From IOR16 sp963521065 (GTDB lineage: Bacteria > Bacillota > Clostridia > Peptostreptococcales > Anaerovoracaceae): a stretch of DNA of 64,000 nucleotides. Of this stretch, positions 44,445 through 53,603 are shown in pieces (position 1 is the first letter of the stretch; each line of letters opens with the position of its first letter). A program made the translations under genes and the position numbers. The notes under the pieces are model-generated. The model made no database searches. It saw nothing but the letters and a program-made list of their open reading frames with translations, and was not told the DNA's origin. The stretch covers positions 1 to 64,000 of the forward strand of contig CAUQTI010000006.1 in the NCBI GenBank assembly GCA_963521065.1, read 5' to 3'.

Positions 44445-44922
44445 CAGGATACATAAAAATGCGGTAAAAGCATGGATGATTGGAAGAGTTATTTTTTGGG
44501 TTGTTTTTTTTGCGGTGTATTATCCGGTTGTTTTTCGCCTGCTTCTGCCTAAGTTTGGAGAAGTAGAAGCGGTGAGATATGGATTGAATTTATTGAGCAT
44601 TTTCTTTGTTTGCCTTTGCTTGATTCATACACTGCTAATGCCATTCGTTCAACATAAAGAATGGAAATATGCGATTTTGGAGGATCGAATTGAGCTTTTA
44701 AACGGTGTTTTGATACGAAGCAAAATCATTATCCCAATTTCAAGAATTCAGTACATTGAAATTGAAAGAGGACCGATTTATCAGCTTTTTCGCCTTGCAT
44801 CACTCAATATCAACACCGCGAGCGATACGCATGAAATACCTGCGCTGACGCTCAAAGAAGCGGACGAGCTATCGCAGAAATTGAAAACCATGATAGAAAT
44901 AGGTGATGAAATTGAGCAGTAA
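44434..44922 (+). CDS. Bacterial PH-domain membrane protein (YdbS-like)
   Basis: A 162-residue protein with two membrane segments (about 15-36 and 49-69) followed by a bPH2 domain (about 75-155: YAILEDRIELLNGVLIRSKIIIPISRIQYIEIERGPIYQLFRLASLNINTAS, given here as a region, key motifs IPISRIQ and GPIYQLF). The small subunit of YdbS/YdbT pairs in Bacillus has this form and protects against some antimicrobial compounds. It starts within the WG-repeat gene and ends within the next, so the three are coupled. Confidence 0.85.
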   Translation: MEYSRIHKNAVKAWMIGRVIFWVVFFAVYYPVVFRLLLPKFGEVEAVRYGLNLLSIFFVCLCLIHTLLMPFVQHKEWKYAILEDRIELLNGVLIRSKIIIPISRIQYIEIERGPIYQLFRLASLNINTASDTHEIPALTLKEADELSQKLKTMIEIGDEIEQ

Positions 44923-46366
44923 GAAGCAAGAAGATCAGGAGCTGCATACAGCAGAGGGGGAAAAAGAACCAATGCAGGTTGAAAGAAATCACATCTGTAA
45001 AGTTTTTTACTTGTGTGCAAAGAGGCTGTTGGAATGTTGTTTCTTCTTTTTGCTTTTGCTAAGAAACCATGAAGGAATCAACGGCATAATTTTATTTTTT
45101 TTAGTGCTTGGTATTTTGCTATGTATCGTGCTTTTCAGCGTTCTTGACTGGCGTAAGCAGGTTTTTTATTTCTATGAAGAAGCGATTTATTACAAAAGCG
45201 GACTGTTGAATGTAAAAATAAAGGAGATTCCTTTAAAGCGAGTGACAACGGTGGATTTGACACAAGGAATTTTAGATAAGATATTCGGGACCGTTCGGGT
45301 AAAAGTGGATACAGGAAACCTCTCTAAAACGGAAAGTGAAATTTCTTTACTTGTGAGTGAGAAAAAAGGGTTTGCGCTTCGGAGCCGTATTCTAAAGATG
45401 GAGAATAATTCGAAAAAAGAGGGGAAACCTTCAAACAATGTTTATAAAATTAGCATAAAGCAACTTCTCCTTTACGCTTGCAGTTCGAATGCAATCGCAA
45501 AGGGGATTGGGATTATTTTCGCCGCTTACATTTTCTTTGATAATTACATCCTTGATTTTTGGGATATTAAGCCGCCGGAATTGGGAGAAATCGAGGTGGA
45601 CTCTCCCCTTGTGGTTGTGCTGTGCATTGCATTCGTTGTGATTTTAGTGAGTTTATTTCTTTCCATCGCTTCCAGTTTGATACAATATTATGCGTTTCAG
45701 GCTGAGCTGGAAGGCGATAGATTAAATATTCGGTATGGACTTCTGAATGAAAAACACTATTCCTTTCCTCGCGATAAGATAAAGGGGATTCATGCAAAAC
45801 AAAATATGCTGATGCAGATTCTTCATGTCAAGACGCTAGAAATTGAAAGCATTGGATACGGCGATGAAAAAGGAGAATCCGCAATCCTGTTTCCGATTTG
45901 TAATGAAAAACTAGAGAAGGAAATCGTGGATAACTTACTGCCGGAATTTATCTTCCAAGGAGATTTGAATACACCTCCAAAGCGTGCGTTAGGGAGATTT
46001 CTTTGGAAAAAACTTTTCTTTTCAGGGATTGTAATTGCAATTTTAGCAAAGTATACCTCCTTTGCGGCGGTAGGATTGCTTCTTCTGCCGTTTGCATGTT
46101 TGTTAGGATATATGCAGTTTCGAAATGCAGCTGTTGGCGTGCAGGAGGATTTAATCTTGATGACATACAACGGAATTTATAAGACGAAATCAGTTATGAA
46201 AAAAACAGCGGTACAATCTTTTAAACGTTCCTATTCTTATTTCCAGGGGAAACATAGATTAGCTGATTTTGAAATTGGTGTTTTCAGCAATGAAAAATAT
46301 AAGAATCTTACTGTGAAAAATTTAGATTCTGGGCTTGTAAATGAGTATTTGAAAAAAGCAAGGTAA
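44906..46366 (+). CDS. Multi-PH-domain membrane protein (YdbT-like)
   Basis: A protein of about 486 residues. Four or more membrane segments (near 45-85, 205-220, 235-265 and 370-400) alternate with bPH2 domains: IPLKRVTTVDLTQGILDKIFGTVRVKVDTG, FPRDKIKGIHAKQNMLMQIL, and a third at the C-terminus. It is the large partner of the YdbS-like protein. The start is uncertain: GTG 44903, ATG 44906 or TTG 44912, all just after ATAGGTG. The family is linked to membrane stress or bacteriocin tolerance. Here the preceding WG-repeat protein may add an outside sensor. Confidence 0.83.
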   Translation: MKLSSKKQEDQELHTAEGEKEPMQVERNHICKVFYLCAKRLLECCFFFLLLLRNHEGINGIILFFLVLGILLCIVLFSVLDWRKQVFYFYEEAIYYKSGLLNVKIKEIPLKRVTTVDLTQGILDKIFGTVRVKVDTGNLSKTESEISLLVSEKKGFALRSRILKMENNSKKEGKPSNNVYKISIKQLLLYACSSNAIAKGIGIIFAAYIFFDNYILDFWDIKPPELGEIEVDSPLVVVLCIAFVVILVSLFLSIASSLIQYYAFQAELEGDRLNIRYGLLNEKHYSFPRDKIKGIHAKQNMLMQILHVKTLEIESIGYGDEKGESAILFPICNEKLEKEIVDNLLPEFIFQGDLNTPPKRALGRFLWKKLFFSGIVIAILAKYTSFAAVGLLLLPFACLLGYMQFRNAAVGVQEDLILMTYNGIYKTKSVMKKTAVQSFKRSYSYFQGKHRLADFEIGVFSNEKYKNLTVKNLDSGLVNEYLKKAR

Positions 46367-46419
46367 TGGGTTAAAATGAAAGAAATGAGAAATACGCTGA
46401 AGTGCAAAAGGAGGAAATT

Positions 46420-46887
46420 ATGTTTCGTGAAATGAGGAGAAAAGAAAAACAATTAACACCGGAAGAAACTGTTCAAATGTTGGAGAAAACGACTTACGGC
46501 ACGCTGGCTCTTTTGGGGGATGATGGCTATCCTTATTCACTGCCAATCAGTTTTGTATACAGAGATAATAAAATTTTCTTCCACGGTGCAATGCAAGGAC
46601 ATAAGGTAGATGCAATTCGAAGAGAGCCAAAAGTATCCTTAAGTATTGTAGAAAGAAACGAAGTTTTACCTGAAAAGTTTGATACACTATATCGAAGTGC
46701 AATTGTATTTGGAAAAGCGCGGGTTCTTGAAGATCCACAAGAAAAGAAGGATGCGCTCATGACGGTCATCGGAAAATATTCTTCTGAATATATGCAGAGC
46801 GGTCAAGCGTACATTGAAAGAGCACTGAACGGCGTATGTGTAATGGAAATTGAAATTGAACATATGACTGGAAAAGAGGGCAAGTAG
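46420..46887 (+). CDS. Pyridoxamine 5'-phosphate oxidase-family flavin protein (NimA-like)
   Basis: A 155-residue split-barrel protein: FREMRRKEKQLTPEETVQML, TYGTLALLGDDGYPYSLPISFVY, IFFHGAMQGHKVDAIRREPKVSLSIV. These match the NimA/PNPOx-like family, which binds FMN and includes nitroimidazole reductases. A role in reducing nitro compounds or general redox is inferred. AAAAGGAGGAAATT precedes the ATG at 46420. It lies alone between the PH-domain operon and the GGDEF gene. Confidence 0.9.
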   Translation: MFREMRRKEKQLTPEETVQMLEKTTYGTLALLGDDGYPYSLPISFVYRDNKIFFHGAMQGHKVDAIRREPKVSLSIVERNEVLPEKFDTLYRSAIVFGKARVLEDPQEKKDALMTVIGKYSSEYMQSGQAYIERALNGVCVMEIEIEHMTGKEGK

Positions 46888-47161
46888 AAGACCGTTTAAC
46901 TTTAAGTGCAAAGCTAAATTGAAAAGGATAGAAAGAAGGCGGAACGTCAGCAGGTCTGAACTGTTTCGCTTTTTGCTTCTCTAAAAACAAGAAAAAACTG
47001 AATGAAAAGAATTATTTTTTGTCGATATTGCTGACAAGATAAAAAATAAAATTGCGGGACGGTACGGAAAAAGATATAATAATTTAAACTGTTTCATTAT
47101 GAAGAAAAACATAAAACTGACGATTTTTTTATAAACGGGTCTGATAAGTGGGGTGAGTCAT

Positions 47162-49291
47162 TTGAAAAATGCGATTCAGAAAGTGCTTGTACTTTTTTCT
47201 GTCCTGTCTTTAATCTGCACGTTTCCGTTCGTAAGTTTTGGTGCGACGCCAGAAGAAAAAGAGAAGTACCTCAAGGAAAATCGAGATCGGACCTTCATTT
47301 TAGGAGTAGAGCCGTATTCCGGTATGGAGTATTTTGATTATAATGGAAAGACAGAAGGCTATCTTCTGCCATTGATGAATTATATGAGTGAAGATCTGGG
47401 AATAAAAATCAAGATTGAGACTCGAAGCTGGACAGAATTGTATCAAGGTTTATTGGATGGAGAAATTGACATTCTTTTTGCGATCAATGCCACTGAAGAA
47501 CGAAAGAAGCAAATGGCATTTACGCAGCCTATTTATAAAAATCCGTATGCGATTATCACCAAGGAAGGAAACGCGATTCAAAGCATTGGTGACATCGACC
47601 AAAAGAGGGTTGGCTTTCTGAAAGATGACATCGTATTAAATCTGCTGCCGCAGCTCTATAAAAAAATTAGGTATGATGAAATTCTGTTTAAAGACAAGAA
47701 AGACGGGATTAAAGCAGTACATGATGGAACAATTGATGCCTTTATTACGCCTGGCGGCGCTGTTGTTTACGACTACATTTATACCTATCCTGATTTAAAA
47801 TACGTCTTTAAAATTAATAAAATTAGCTCAGAATTAACTTTTTCGACGATGAAGAAAAATCATATTCTTGCAGAAATTTTGGAAGATGAGATTAAAGAAA
47901 TAAAAGATAACCAGTTAAAAAAGCTTATAAGAGAAAATGAGATCAAATATTACCGTAAAATTATGAATCTCACAGAAGAAGAACTAAATTATTTAAAAAA
48001 TGAGGGGAACGTGGTCTTCGGCATTACAAAGGACTATCTGCCTTTTGATTATTACGGTGAAGGAAAATATTTAGGAATCAACGCTGAAATTATGAAAGAA
48101 ATTGAGAATAAAACGGGGATTCTCTTTACTTACGAGTACGCTGATTTCGACACTCTATATGAAAAATTAAAAAAAGGGGAAATTGACGTTTTAAACATTG
48201 CAAAGACGGAAGAACGGTCTGAATGTATTCTTTTTCCGCGCCCGTTTAGTAAAGAACGAGATATCATTGTCGGAAGAAAAGACAGCTTGGATGTGCGGGA
48301 TATTTTTGGGTTGGAGAATAAGAAAGTAGCGGTGATACGCGGCTTTTGGCATAAAGAAATCTTAGAAAAAAATTTAATCAACGTAGAGATTATTGAGACA
48401 AATAATATAATGGAATCTTTAAATCTTGTAAACAGCGGAAAAGCAGATTATTTGATTGAAAACCCAACCGTTGTACGTTATTATATCGGAGAGTCCGAGC
48501 TGTATGACCTATGTGAGAAAGGCGTAACGACCTCAGGTTCGTATCTGTATTATGGCGTGAATAAAGACAAGCCACATCTGGCTTCTATCATGGATAAGGT
48601 GCTTCCTCTCTTAGATATTGAAGAGCTTACAAAGATTGGATATGCCGAGATCCCTCATCGGCAGAATATCAAAAAAGAAGAGCGTCTTCTCTTTATTATA
48701 TCGATGCTGCTGGTAGCATTTCTCTTATTGGGTGGGCTGACTTATAAAATCAAGAAAGATCTGAACCTGGAAAAGAAAAAGATAGAAGCGTTCAATGCAA
48801 GGGAAGAGCTGCTGTATACGGATACCTTGACCAATTTGAAAAACAGAAACCATTACCTTACAAAAATAAGAGATGCGCTCGATAAAGAAGTTTATCCACA
48901 GACTTTTATGATTGCAGATTTAAATAACCTGAAAGTTGTGAATGATAAGTACGGACATCAATTAGGTGATGAGCTTTTAAAGTTATTTTCAAAAAGCCTG
49001 CATCATATATTACCTGAGAACGCATATCTCTATCGATATGGGGGCGATGAGTTTTATATTATCCTGCTCGGTGAGATTGTAGCTCCGGTTGAATCGCTTA
49101 TCGTTAAAATCCGAGATTATCTGAGTGTGAATCCGGTGGTGATCAGCGGAAATGAAAAGATCATTCCATCCGTCGCTTTTGGATATTCATACCGTAAAAG
49201 CAACGAAAAGCCAGTTGGTGATTTAGAGAGAGAGGCTGACTTTAACATGTATGAGGAAAAAAAGAAAATGAAAGAGAAAAAGGCACTGTAA
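47162..49291 (+). CDS. Diguanylate cyclase with two periplasmic-binding-type sensor domains
   Basis: About 709 residues. The signal/first membrane segment (about 6-26) leads to two tandem SBP_bac_3 (amino-acid-binding-like) domains (about 40-270 and 280-510: FILGVEPYSGMEYFDYNGKTEG; VVFGITKDYLPFDYYGEGKYLG). A membrane segment (about 518-540) and a C-terminal GGDEF domain follow, with YGGDEF at 626-631. It probably senses an extracellular amino acid and makes c-di-GMP. No RxxD inhibitory site. TTG at 47162 is preferred to GTG 47153, because GGGGTGAG is then well spaced. Confidence 0.87.
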   Translation: MKNAIQKVLVLFSVLSLICTFPFVSFGATPEEKEKYLKENRDRTFILGVEPYSGMEYFDYNGKTEGYLLPLMNYMSEDLGIKIKIETRSWTELYQGLLDGEIDILFAINATEERKKQMAFTQPIYKNPYAIITKEGNAIQSIGDIDQKRVGFLKDDIVLNLLPQLYKKIRYDEILFKDKKDGIKAVHDGTIDAFITPGGAVVYDYIYTYPDLKYVFKINKISSELTFSTMKKNHILAEILEDEIKEIKDNQLKKLIRENEIKYYRKIMNLTEEELNYLKNEGNVVFGITKDYLPFDYYGEGKYLGINAEIMKEIENKTGILFTYEYADFDTLYEKLKKGEIDVLNIAKTEERSECILFPRPFSKERDIIVGRKDSLDVRDIFGLENKKVAVIRGFWHKEILEKNLINVEIIETNNIMESLNLVNSGKADYLIENPTVVRYYIGESELYDLCEKGVTTSGSYLYYGVNKDKPHLASIMDKVLPLLDIEELTKIGYAEIPHRQNIKKEERLLFIISMLLVAFLLLGGLTYKIKKDLNLEKKKIEAFNAREELLYTDTLTNLKNRNHYLTKIRDALDKEVYPQTFMIADLNNLKVVNDKYGHQLGDELLKLFSKSLHHILPENAYLYRYGGDEFYIILLGEIVAPVESLIVKIRDYLSVNPVVISGNEKIIPSVAFGYSYRKSNEKPVGDLEREADFNMYEEKKKMKEKKAL

Positions 49292-49347
49292 CAAAGGAAT
49301 ACGTTCCATATAAAATAAAGAGCCTTGTGAAGGGGAGAGATTATTGT

Positions 49348-50088
49348 ATGAAAAAATGTATACTGTTTATTTTGGTGATAGGATTGTGTACGGCGCTTGC
49401 CGCTTGCACAAAGAATCAAGCCACTGAGGATGAAAAAAAAGAAGAAGTCAGTAATACACGAAATGCGTATTATACCGCACTTGAAGAGATGATAAAAAAT
49501 CATACTCTGCCTGATGGTGTAAGCTTTGAGGTCAATCCGCAGAATCCTGTGGGAGGAAATAAATTTTCCATTTATGATGTAGATCAAGATGGCAAAGAAG
49601 AGCTGATCCTAATGTACAATGACACCTATTCAGCGGAGATGAAAGGGTATGTGTTTGCCTATGATGCAAAGGAGAAAGAATTAAAGACAGAATTCAGTGA
49701 ATTTCCATCGCTTACTTTTTATGATAACGGCGTAATCAAAGTAGAGTGGTCGCATAATCAGGGACTTGCCGGCGACCAGTTTTGGCCATATACACTGTAT
49801 CGATACGACTCTGCTTCGGAGCGTTATCAATTGATTGGGATGGTAGATGCTTGGGATAAGTCATTTTCAGAAAGAGACAGCCAGAATAACCCGTTCCCCA
49901 GTGGGGCAGATACCAGCAGTACGGGAGTTGTTTATTACATCATGAAGGATGAAACGTATGATAATACCCATCCGGTAGATGTATCAGAATATAAAAATTG
50001 GCTTGATAAACAGATTGGAAGTGCGGCAGAGCTGCCAATTCAATATTTAGATTTAACCGAAGAAAACCTTTTACAGATAAAAAAATAA
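49348..50088 (+). CDS. Exported lipoprotein with calcium-type EF-hand-like repeat
   Basis: A 246-residue lipoprotein: signal peptide CILFILVIGLCTALAAC with lipobox LAAC. The mature part carries YDVDQDGKEELIL, an FG-GAP/EF-hand-like aspartate-rich loop that often binds calcium. GGGGAGAGATTATTGT precedes the ATG at 49348. Function unknown; many clostridial lipoproteins of this form accompany signalling genes, and the GGDEF gene ends 56 bases upstream. Confidence 0.8.
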   Translation: MKKCILFILVIGLCTALAACTKNQATEDEKKEEVSNTRNAYYTALEEMIKNHTLPDGVSFEVNPQNPVGGNKFSIYDVDQDGKEELILMYNDTYSAEMKGYVFAYDAKEKELKTEFSEFPSLTFYDNGVIKVEWSHNQGLAGDQFWPYTLYRYDSASERYQLIGMVDAWDKSFSERDSQNNPFPSGADTSSTGVVYYIMKDETYDNTHPVDVSEYKNWLDKQIGSAAELPIQYLDLTEENLLQIKK

Positions 50089-50100
50089 GAGCGCATTGAG

Positions 50101-50138
50101 ATTTAGGCAGGTATCTGGGAACAGATACCTGCCTAAAT
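50101..50138. terminator. Strong perfect hairpin after the lipoprotein gene
   Basis: A 17-bp perfect stem (ATTTAGGCAGGTATCTG and its complement) around GGAA. Only a weak T-tract follows, so it may act as terminator or mRNA 3' stabiliser. A second hairpin (GCTTGTAT/ATACAAGC, 50213-50232) with TTCTTTTTTT follows before the next operon. Confidence 0.6.
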
Positions 50139-50333
50139 TGCATTTTACCATATGCTCGGCGTTAGAATAAAAAATTGTAAAATCTTAGATTGATTTGTAT
50201 TTTTCCAGCTGCTTGTATCCCAATACAAGCACTTATTCTTTTTTTGTGATATTAACAAACAAATGAAAGGAGAAATATAGTAAAATAGTAGGAAAGTTCA
50301 GTCAATTTATCTTACAATACAAAGGAGGCGGAA

Positions 50334-51353
50334 ATGTTTCAGATTAGAATATTGAGTGAGGAAGATGTTAGAAAAGTATTGGATATGAAAAAGACAATAG
50401 CGGCAGTTGAGAAGGTCTATCGTTGCAAGGCAGAGGGAACCACTGTCGTTTGGCCGACTGTATTTCATGATTTTGAAACGGGAAAAGCAGATATGGATAT
50501 CAAATCCGGATATATCAAAGAAGCACAGATCCACGGGATGAAAGCAGTAAATTGGTTTGCAGAAAATGAAAATAAGGGGATTCCGTCTCTGATTGGAATT
50601 ATCATGGTTTTTGATTCAACAACTGGTGCACCGATTGGGATACTTGATGGAGCGTATATCACAGGAATGCGTACCGGTGCTGCGGGAGCCATCGGTGCCA
50701 GGCAATTAGCGAGGGAGGATTCGGAGCAGCTTCTCGTCCTCGGAGCGGGAAACCAGGCAGCTTTTCAAATCGCAGCCTTTCTTACTTTATTTCCTGAAAT
50801 CAAGAGGGTAAGAATCGTCGATGTTTTGAATCCACAAAAAGCAGCTGCCTTTGCAGGGAGTATTAAGGATCGTTTAAGTGAAGAGTTTATGCTCGAGATA
50901 GACGAAAATGTGTCCTTTGAGGCAGCCGAAAATTTAGAGAAAGCGGTTTCTGAAAGTGACATAATCGTCACTGTAACTCCTTCAAGAAGTCCGGTTATAA
51001 GAAAGGAATGGGTAAAAGCAGGTACACATTTCAGTTGCATTGGGGCAGACATGGAAGGAAAAGAAGAAATTGACCCTGAATTATTTAGAAATGCTCGTAT
51101 TTTTGCAGATGATAGAAAACACTGTATGGAAGTGGGTGAAATGGAAATCCCATTAAAGAAAGGGATTATAACGGAATCGGATATTATTGGAGAAATCGGT
51201 GAAGTACTATTGGGCAATTTGCCGGGACGGCTTTCTTACGATGAAATTACGATTTTCGATGCGACTGGGATGGCGCTTCTGGATATCATTACAGCACAAG
51301 AAGCACTGAAAGGTGCGGAAGAAAGGAACCTGGGGACGAAAGCGGGGATTTAA
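50334..51353 (+). CDS. Ornithine cyclodeaminase/mu-crystallin-family imine reductase or cyclodeaminase
   Basis: A 339-residue NAD(P)-dependent enzyme of the OCD/mu-crystallin fold: DMDIKSGYI, GILDGAYITGMRTGAAGAIGA, nucleotide-binding LLVLGAGNQAAFQ, and DIIVTVTPSRSPVI. The family includes ornithine cyclodeaminase, ketimine reductases, EutC of ectoine breakdown and BhcD iminosuccinate reductase. A neighbouring beta-hydroxyamino-acid dehydratase-like enzyme favours imine reduction. AAAGGAGGCGGAA precedes the ATG; it is the first gene of a five-gene operon. Confidence 0.87.
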   Translation: MFQIRILSEEDVRKVLDMKKTIAAVEKVYRCKAEGTTVVWPTVFHDFETGKADMDIKSGYIKEAQIHGMKAVNWFAENENKGIPSLIGIIMVFDSTTGAPIGILDGAYITGMRTGAAGAIGARQLAREDSEQLLVLGAGNQAAFQIAAFLTLFPEIKRVRIVDVLNPQKAAAFAGSIKDRLSEEFMLEIDENVSFEAAENLEKAVSESDIIVTVTPSRSPVIRKEWVKAGTHFSCIGADMEGKEEIDPELFRNARIFADDRKHCMEVGEMEIPLKKGIITESDIIGEIGEVLLGNLPGRLSYDEITIFDATGMALLDIITAQEALKGAEERNLGTKAGI

Positions 51354-51368
51354 CGAAAGGAGAAACTG

Positions 51369-52340
51369 ATGAATCCACTATTAAATGAGCGAGATATAAA
51401 AGAAGCTTATGAGCGAATCGGAAAATATGTGTACAAAACCCCATTGCAAGAATCTTTTTATTTGGGGGGATATGGAAGAACGTATTATTTCAAGCTGGAG
51501 AGTACACAGACCGTTAAAAGCTTTAAAATTCGTGGAGCCTTAAATAAGATGCTTACTTTGAGTGAGGCGGAGAAAGCACAAGGGGTGGCAACGATTTCTT
51601 CCGGGAATCACGGCGCATCTGTAAGCTATGCTTCTAAGCTTCTTGGGATAGAACGAGCAGTTGTGATTGTTCCAGAGAAAACACCGCAAGCAAAAATACA
51701 AAAAATACGCTATTACGGTGCGGAAGCTGTTTTACTGGGGAAAAATTATGATGAAGCACATCGACTGGGGATGGAATTTATCAAAGAAAAAAATATGGTA
51801 TACATTGATCCTTACTATGACGATCCTAAAATTTACGGAGGGCAAGGAACCATAGGCTTAGAGATTCTAGAGCAAAATCCTCAGATTGACACCATCGTGG
51901 TTCCAGTAGGCGGGGGTGGGCTGATTACTGGAATCGCAGTTGCAGTAAAATCGATCAAACCTGAAATTCGTGTTGTCGGTGTGCAGACCGCCGCCTGTCC
52001 GGCAATGATTCGGGCATTTTCGGATCACATTTTTTATGAGGAATATCCAAATCAACCGTCTGTATGTGATGCGCTGATTGGCGGAGTAGGTAAGCTTGCG
52101 TATGAAATGCTTCAAGATTATGTAGATGAATGGATTGAAGTGAAAGAAGAGAGCATAGAAAGAGCAACTGCCTTTATGATAAAAAAAGAGAAATTCATTG
52201 TCGAACCTGCAAGTGCAATTTGTGTAGGAGCCGTTAGGGATTACAGAGAACGCGTAGGTGGAAAACAGATTGCCTTAGTCATGAGCGGCGGAAATATTGA
52301 TGAAGATTTAATGGTAAATTTAATCAATCGGTATGAATGA
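51369..52340 (+). CDS. Threonine dehydratase-like PLP enzyme
   Basis: A 323-residue fold-type II PLP enzyme. The PLP lysine is K53 in KSFKIRGA; SSGNHGASVSYA is the phosphate/substrate loop, GGGGLITG binds the PLP phosphate and the C-terminus has MSGGNID. There is no ACT regulatory domain, so it is catabolic in type, like TdcB, serine racemase, EutB or BhcB. It may dehydrate a beta-hydroxy amino acid. It starts 15 bases after the OCD-family gene. Confidence 0.88.
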   Translation: MNPLLNERDIKEAYERIGKYVYKTPLQESFYLGGYGRTYYFKLESTQTVKSFKIRGALNKMLTLSEAEKAQGVATISSGNHGASVSYASKLLGIERAVVIVPEKTPQAKIQKIRYYGAEAVLLGKNYDEAHRLGMEFIKEKNMVYIDPYYDDPKIYGGQGTIGLEILEQNPQIDTIVVPVGGGGLITGIAVAVKSIKPEIRVVGVQTAACPAMIRAFSDHIFYEEYPNQPSVCDALIGGVGKLAYEMLQDYVDEWIEVKEESIERATAFMIKKEKFIVEPASAICVGAVRDYRERVGGKQIALVMSGGNIDEDLMVNLINRYE

Positions 52341-52354
52341 AGAGGAGGTGGGGT

Positions 52355-53566
52355 ATGGAAGAAAAATTAGGATGCAGAAAAAATTTGGATGAAAAACTGA
52401 AGAATACTATTTTTCAGACCGTTGATTCTGAGCTAAAGAATTTGATTGAAATCCGAAATTACCTGTATCAAAATCCCGAAGTAGGAGGAGAGGAAGAAAA
52501 AGCAGCCTTTATGTTAACAGAAGCGTTGTCTCAGCATGGATTTTCTGTAGAAAGAGAATTCCATGGAATCCCACATGCTTTTCGAGCCGTCTTTAAAAGC
52601 AAAAAGGAGGGGCCTGTAATTGGATATCTGTGCGAATTTGATGCAATGCCGGAGACGGGACATTCCTGTGGACACAATATCATCGCTGCTGTTTCGTTGG
52701 GTGCGGCATTTGCAGTGCAGTCTATTCTGAAGGAAACCGGGGGAAGTGTGATTGTATATGGGACACCCGGTGAAGAATGCCTGTGTACGAAAGTACAGCT
52801 TGCAGACGAAGGTGCTTTTGATGAAGTGGATGTCGCTATGATGGCCCATCCGAATCCAAGAACGGAGGCAAGCATGAGCACCCTGGCTATTGAATCGCTG
52901 CAGATTGAATTTTATGGATTGTCTTCTCACGCAGGAGCAGCACCGGAAAAAGGTGTCAACGCATTAGATGCAGCCGTCTTTTGCTATGAGAGCATAGGCC
53001 ATGAAAAACAATATTTAAGAGAAACCAATGTGTATGGTATTATTAATGAAGGTGGAAAAAAGGCAAGCTCAATTCCTGATTATGCCTCTTTAAAGTATCT
53101 GTTGAGAGCGAAGGACATGAAAGCACTCAAAAAAGTAAATCAGATGGTGAAGCGTTGTGCTGAAAGTGCGGCATTGCTTACGGGATGTACCGTAAAGATT
53201 TCGAATAATGAACCTTCAAATTATAATCTTGTGACGAACCAGACGCTGTCAGCTGTATTTAATAAATTTTATCAGGACTTGGGGGAAGAGACGATTTTTT
53301 ATGTAGAAAGCAGCGCCTCTTCGGATATTGGAGATGTAAGCCACAAGGTTCCGGTGATTCACCCGTGGCTCGGCATGAACTGCCCGGAGTATCCGCTTCA
53401 CAGTCGGCAGTTTGCGGATATGACAGTAACAAAAGAGGGAGACCGGGTATTGCGAATGGGGAGTTTAGCTCTGGCATTGACAGCTTGCGCGGTTTTAACC
53501 TCTGAAGAATTATTATCGAGAATTAAAGAAGAATTTTATCAGCAAAAATTTTCGATGGAAGAATAG
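52355..53566 (+). CDS. M20-family amidohydrolase/peptidase
   Basis: A 403-residue metal-dependent amidohydrolase: GYLCEFDAMPETGHSCGHNIIAA (metal His/Asp region), GTPGEECLCTKVQLAD (metal Glu), MMAHPNPRTEAS and a dimerisation domain with SSHAGAAPEKGVNALDA. It fits the AbgB/amidohydrolase subgroup that removes acyl or aminobenzoyl groups from amino acids. GAGGAGGTGGGGT precedes ATG 52355. Its place in the operon suggests releasing the amino acid that the neighbouring enzymes degrade. Confidence 0.88.
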   Translation: MEEKLGCRKNLDEKLKNTIFQTVDSELKNLIEIRNYLYQNPEVGGEEEKAAFMLTEALSQHGFSVEREFHGIPHAFRAVFKSKKEGPVIGYLCEFDAMPETGHSCGHNIIAAVSLGAAFAVQSILKETGGSVIVYGTPGEECLCTKVQLADEGAFDEVDVAMMAHPNPRTEASMSTLAIESLQIEFYGLSSHAGAAPEKGVNALDAAVFCYESIGHEKQYLRETNVYGIINEGGKKASSIPDYASLKYLLRAKDMKALKKVNQMVKRCAESAALLTGCTVKISNNEPSNYNLVTNQTLSAVFNKFYQDLGEETIFYVESSASSDIGDVSHKVPVIHPWLGMNCPEYPLHSRQFADMTVTKEGDRVLRMGSLALALTACAVLTSEELLSRIKEEFYQQKFSMEE

Positions 53567-53603
53567 AGTACTGTATCTGTGAAAAGTAGAAGGAGGCAGA
53601 TTA

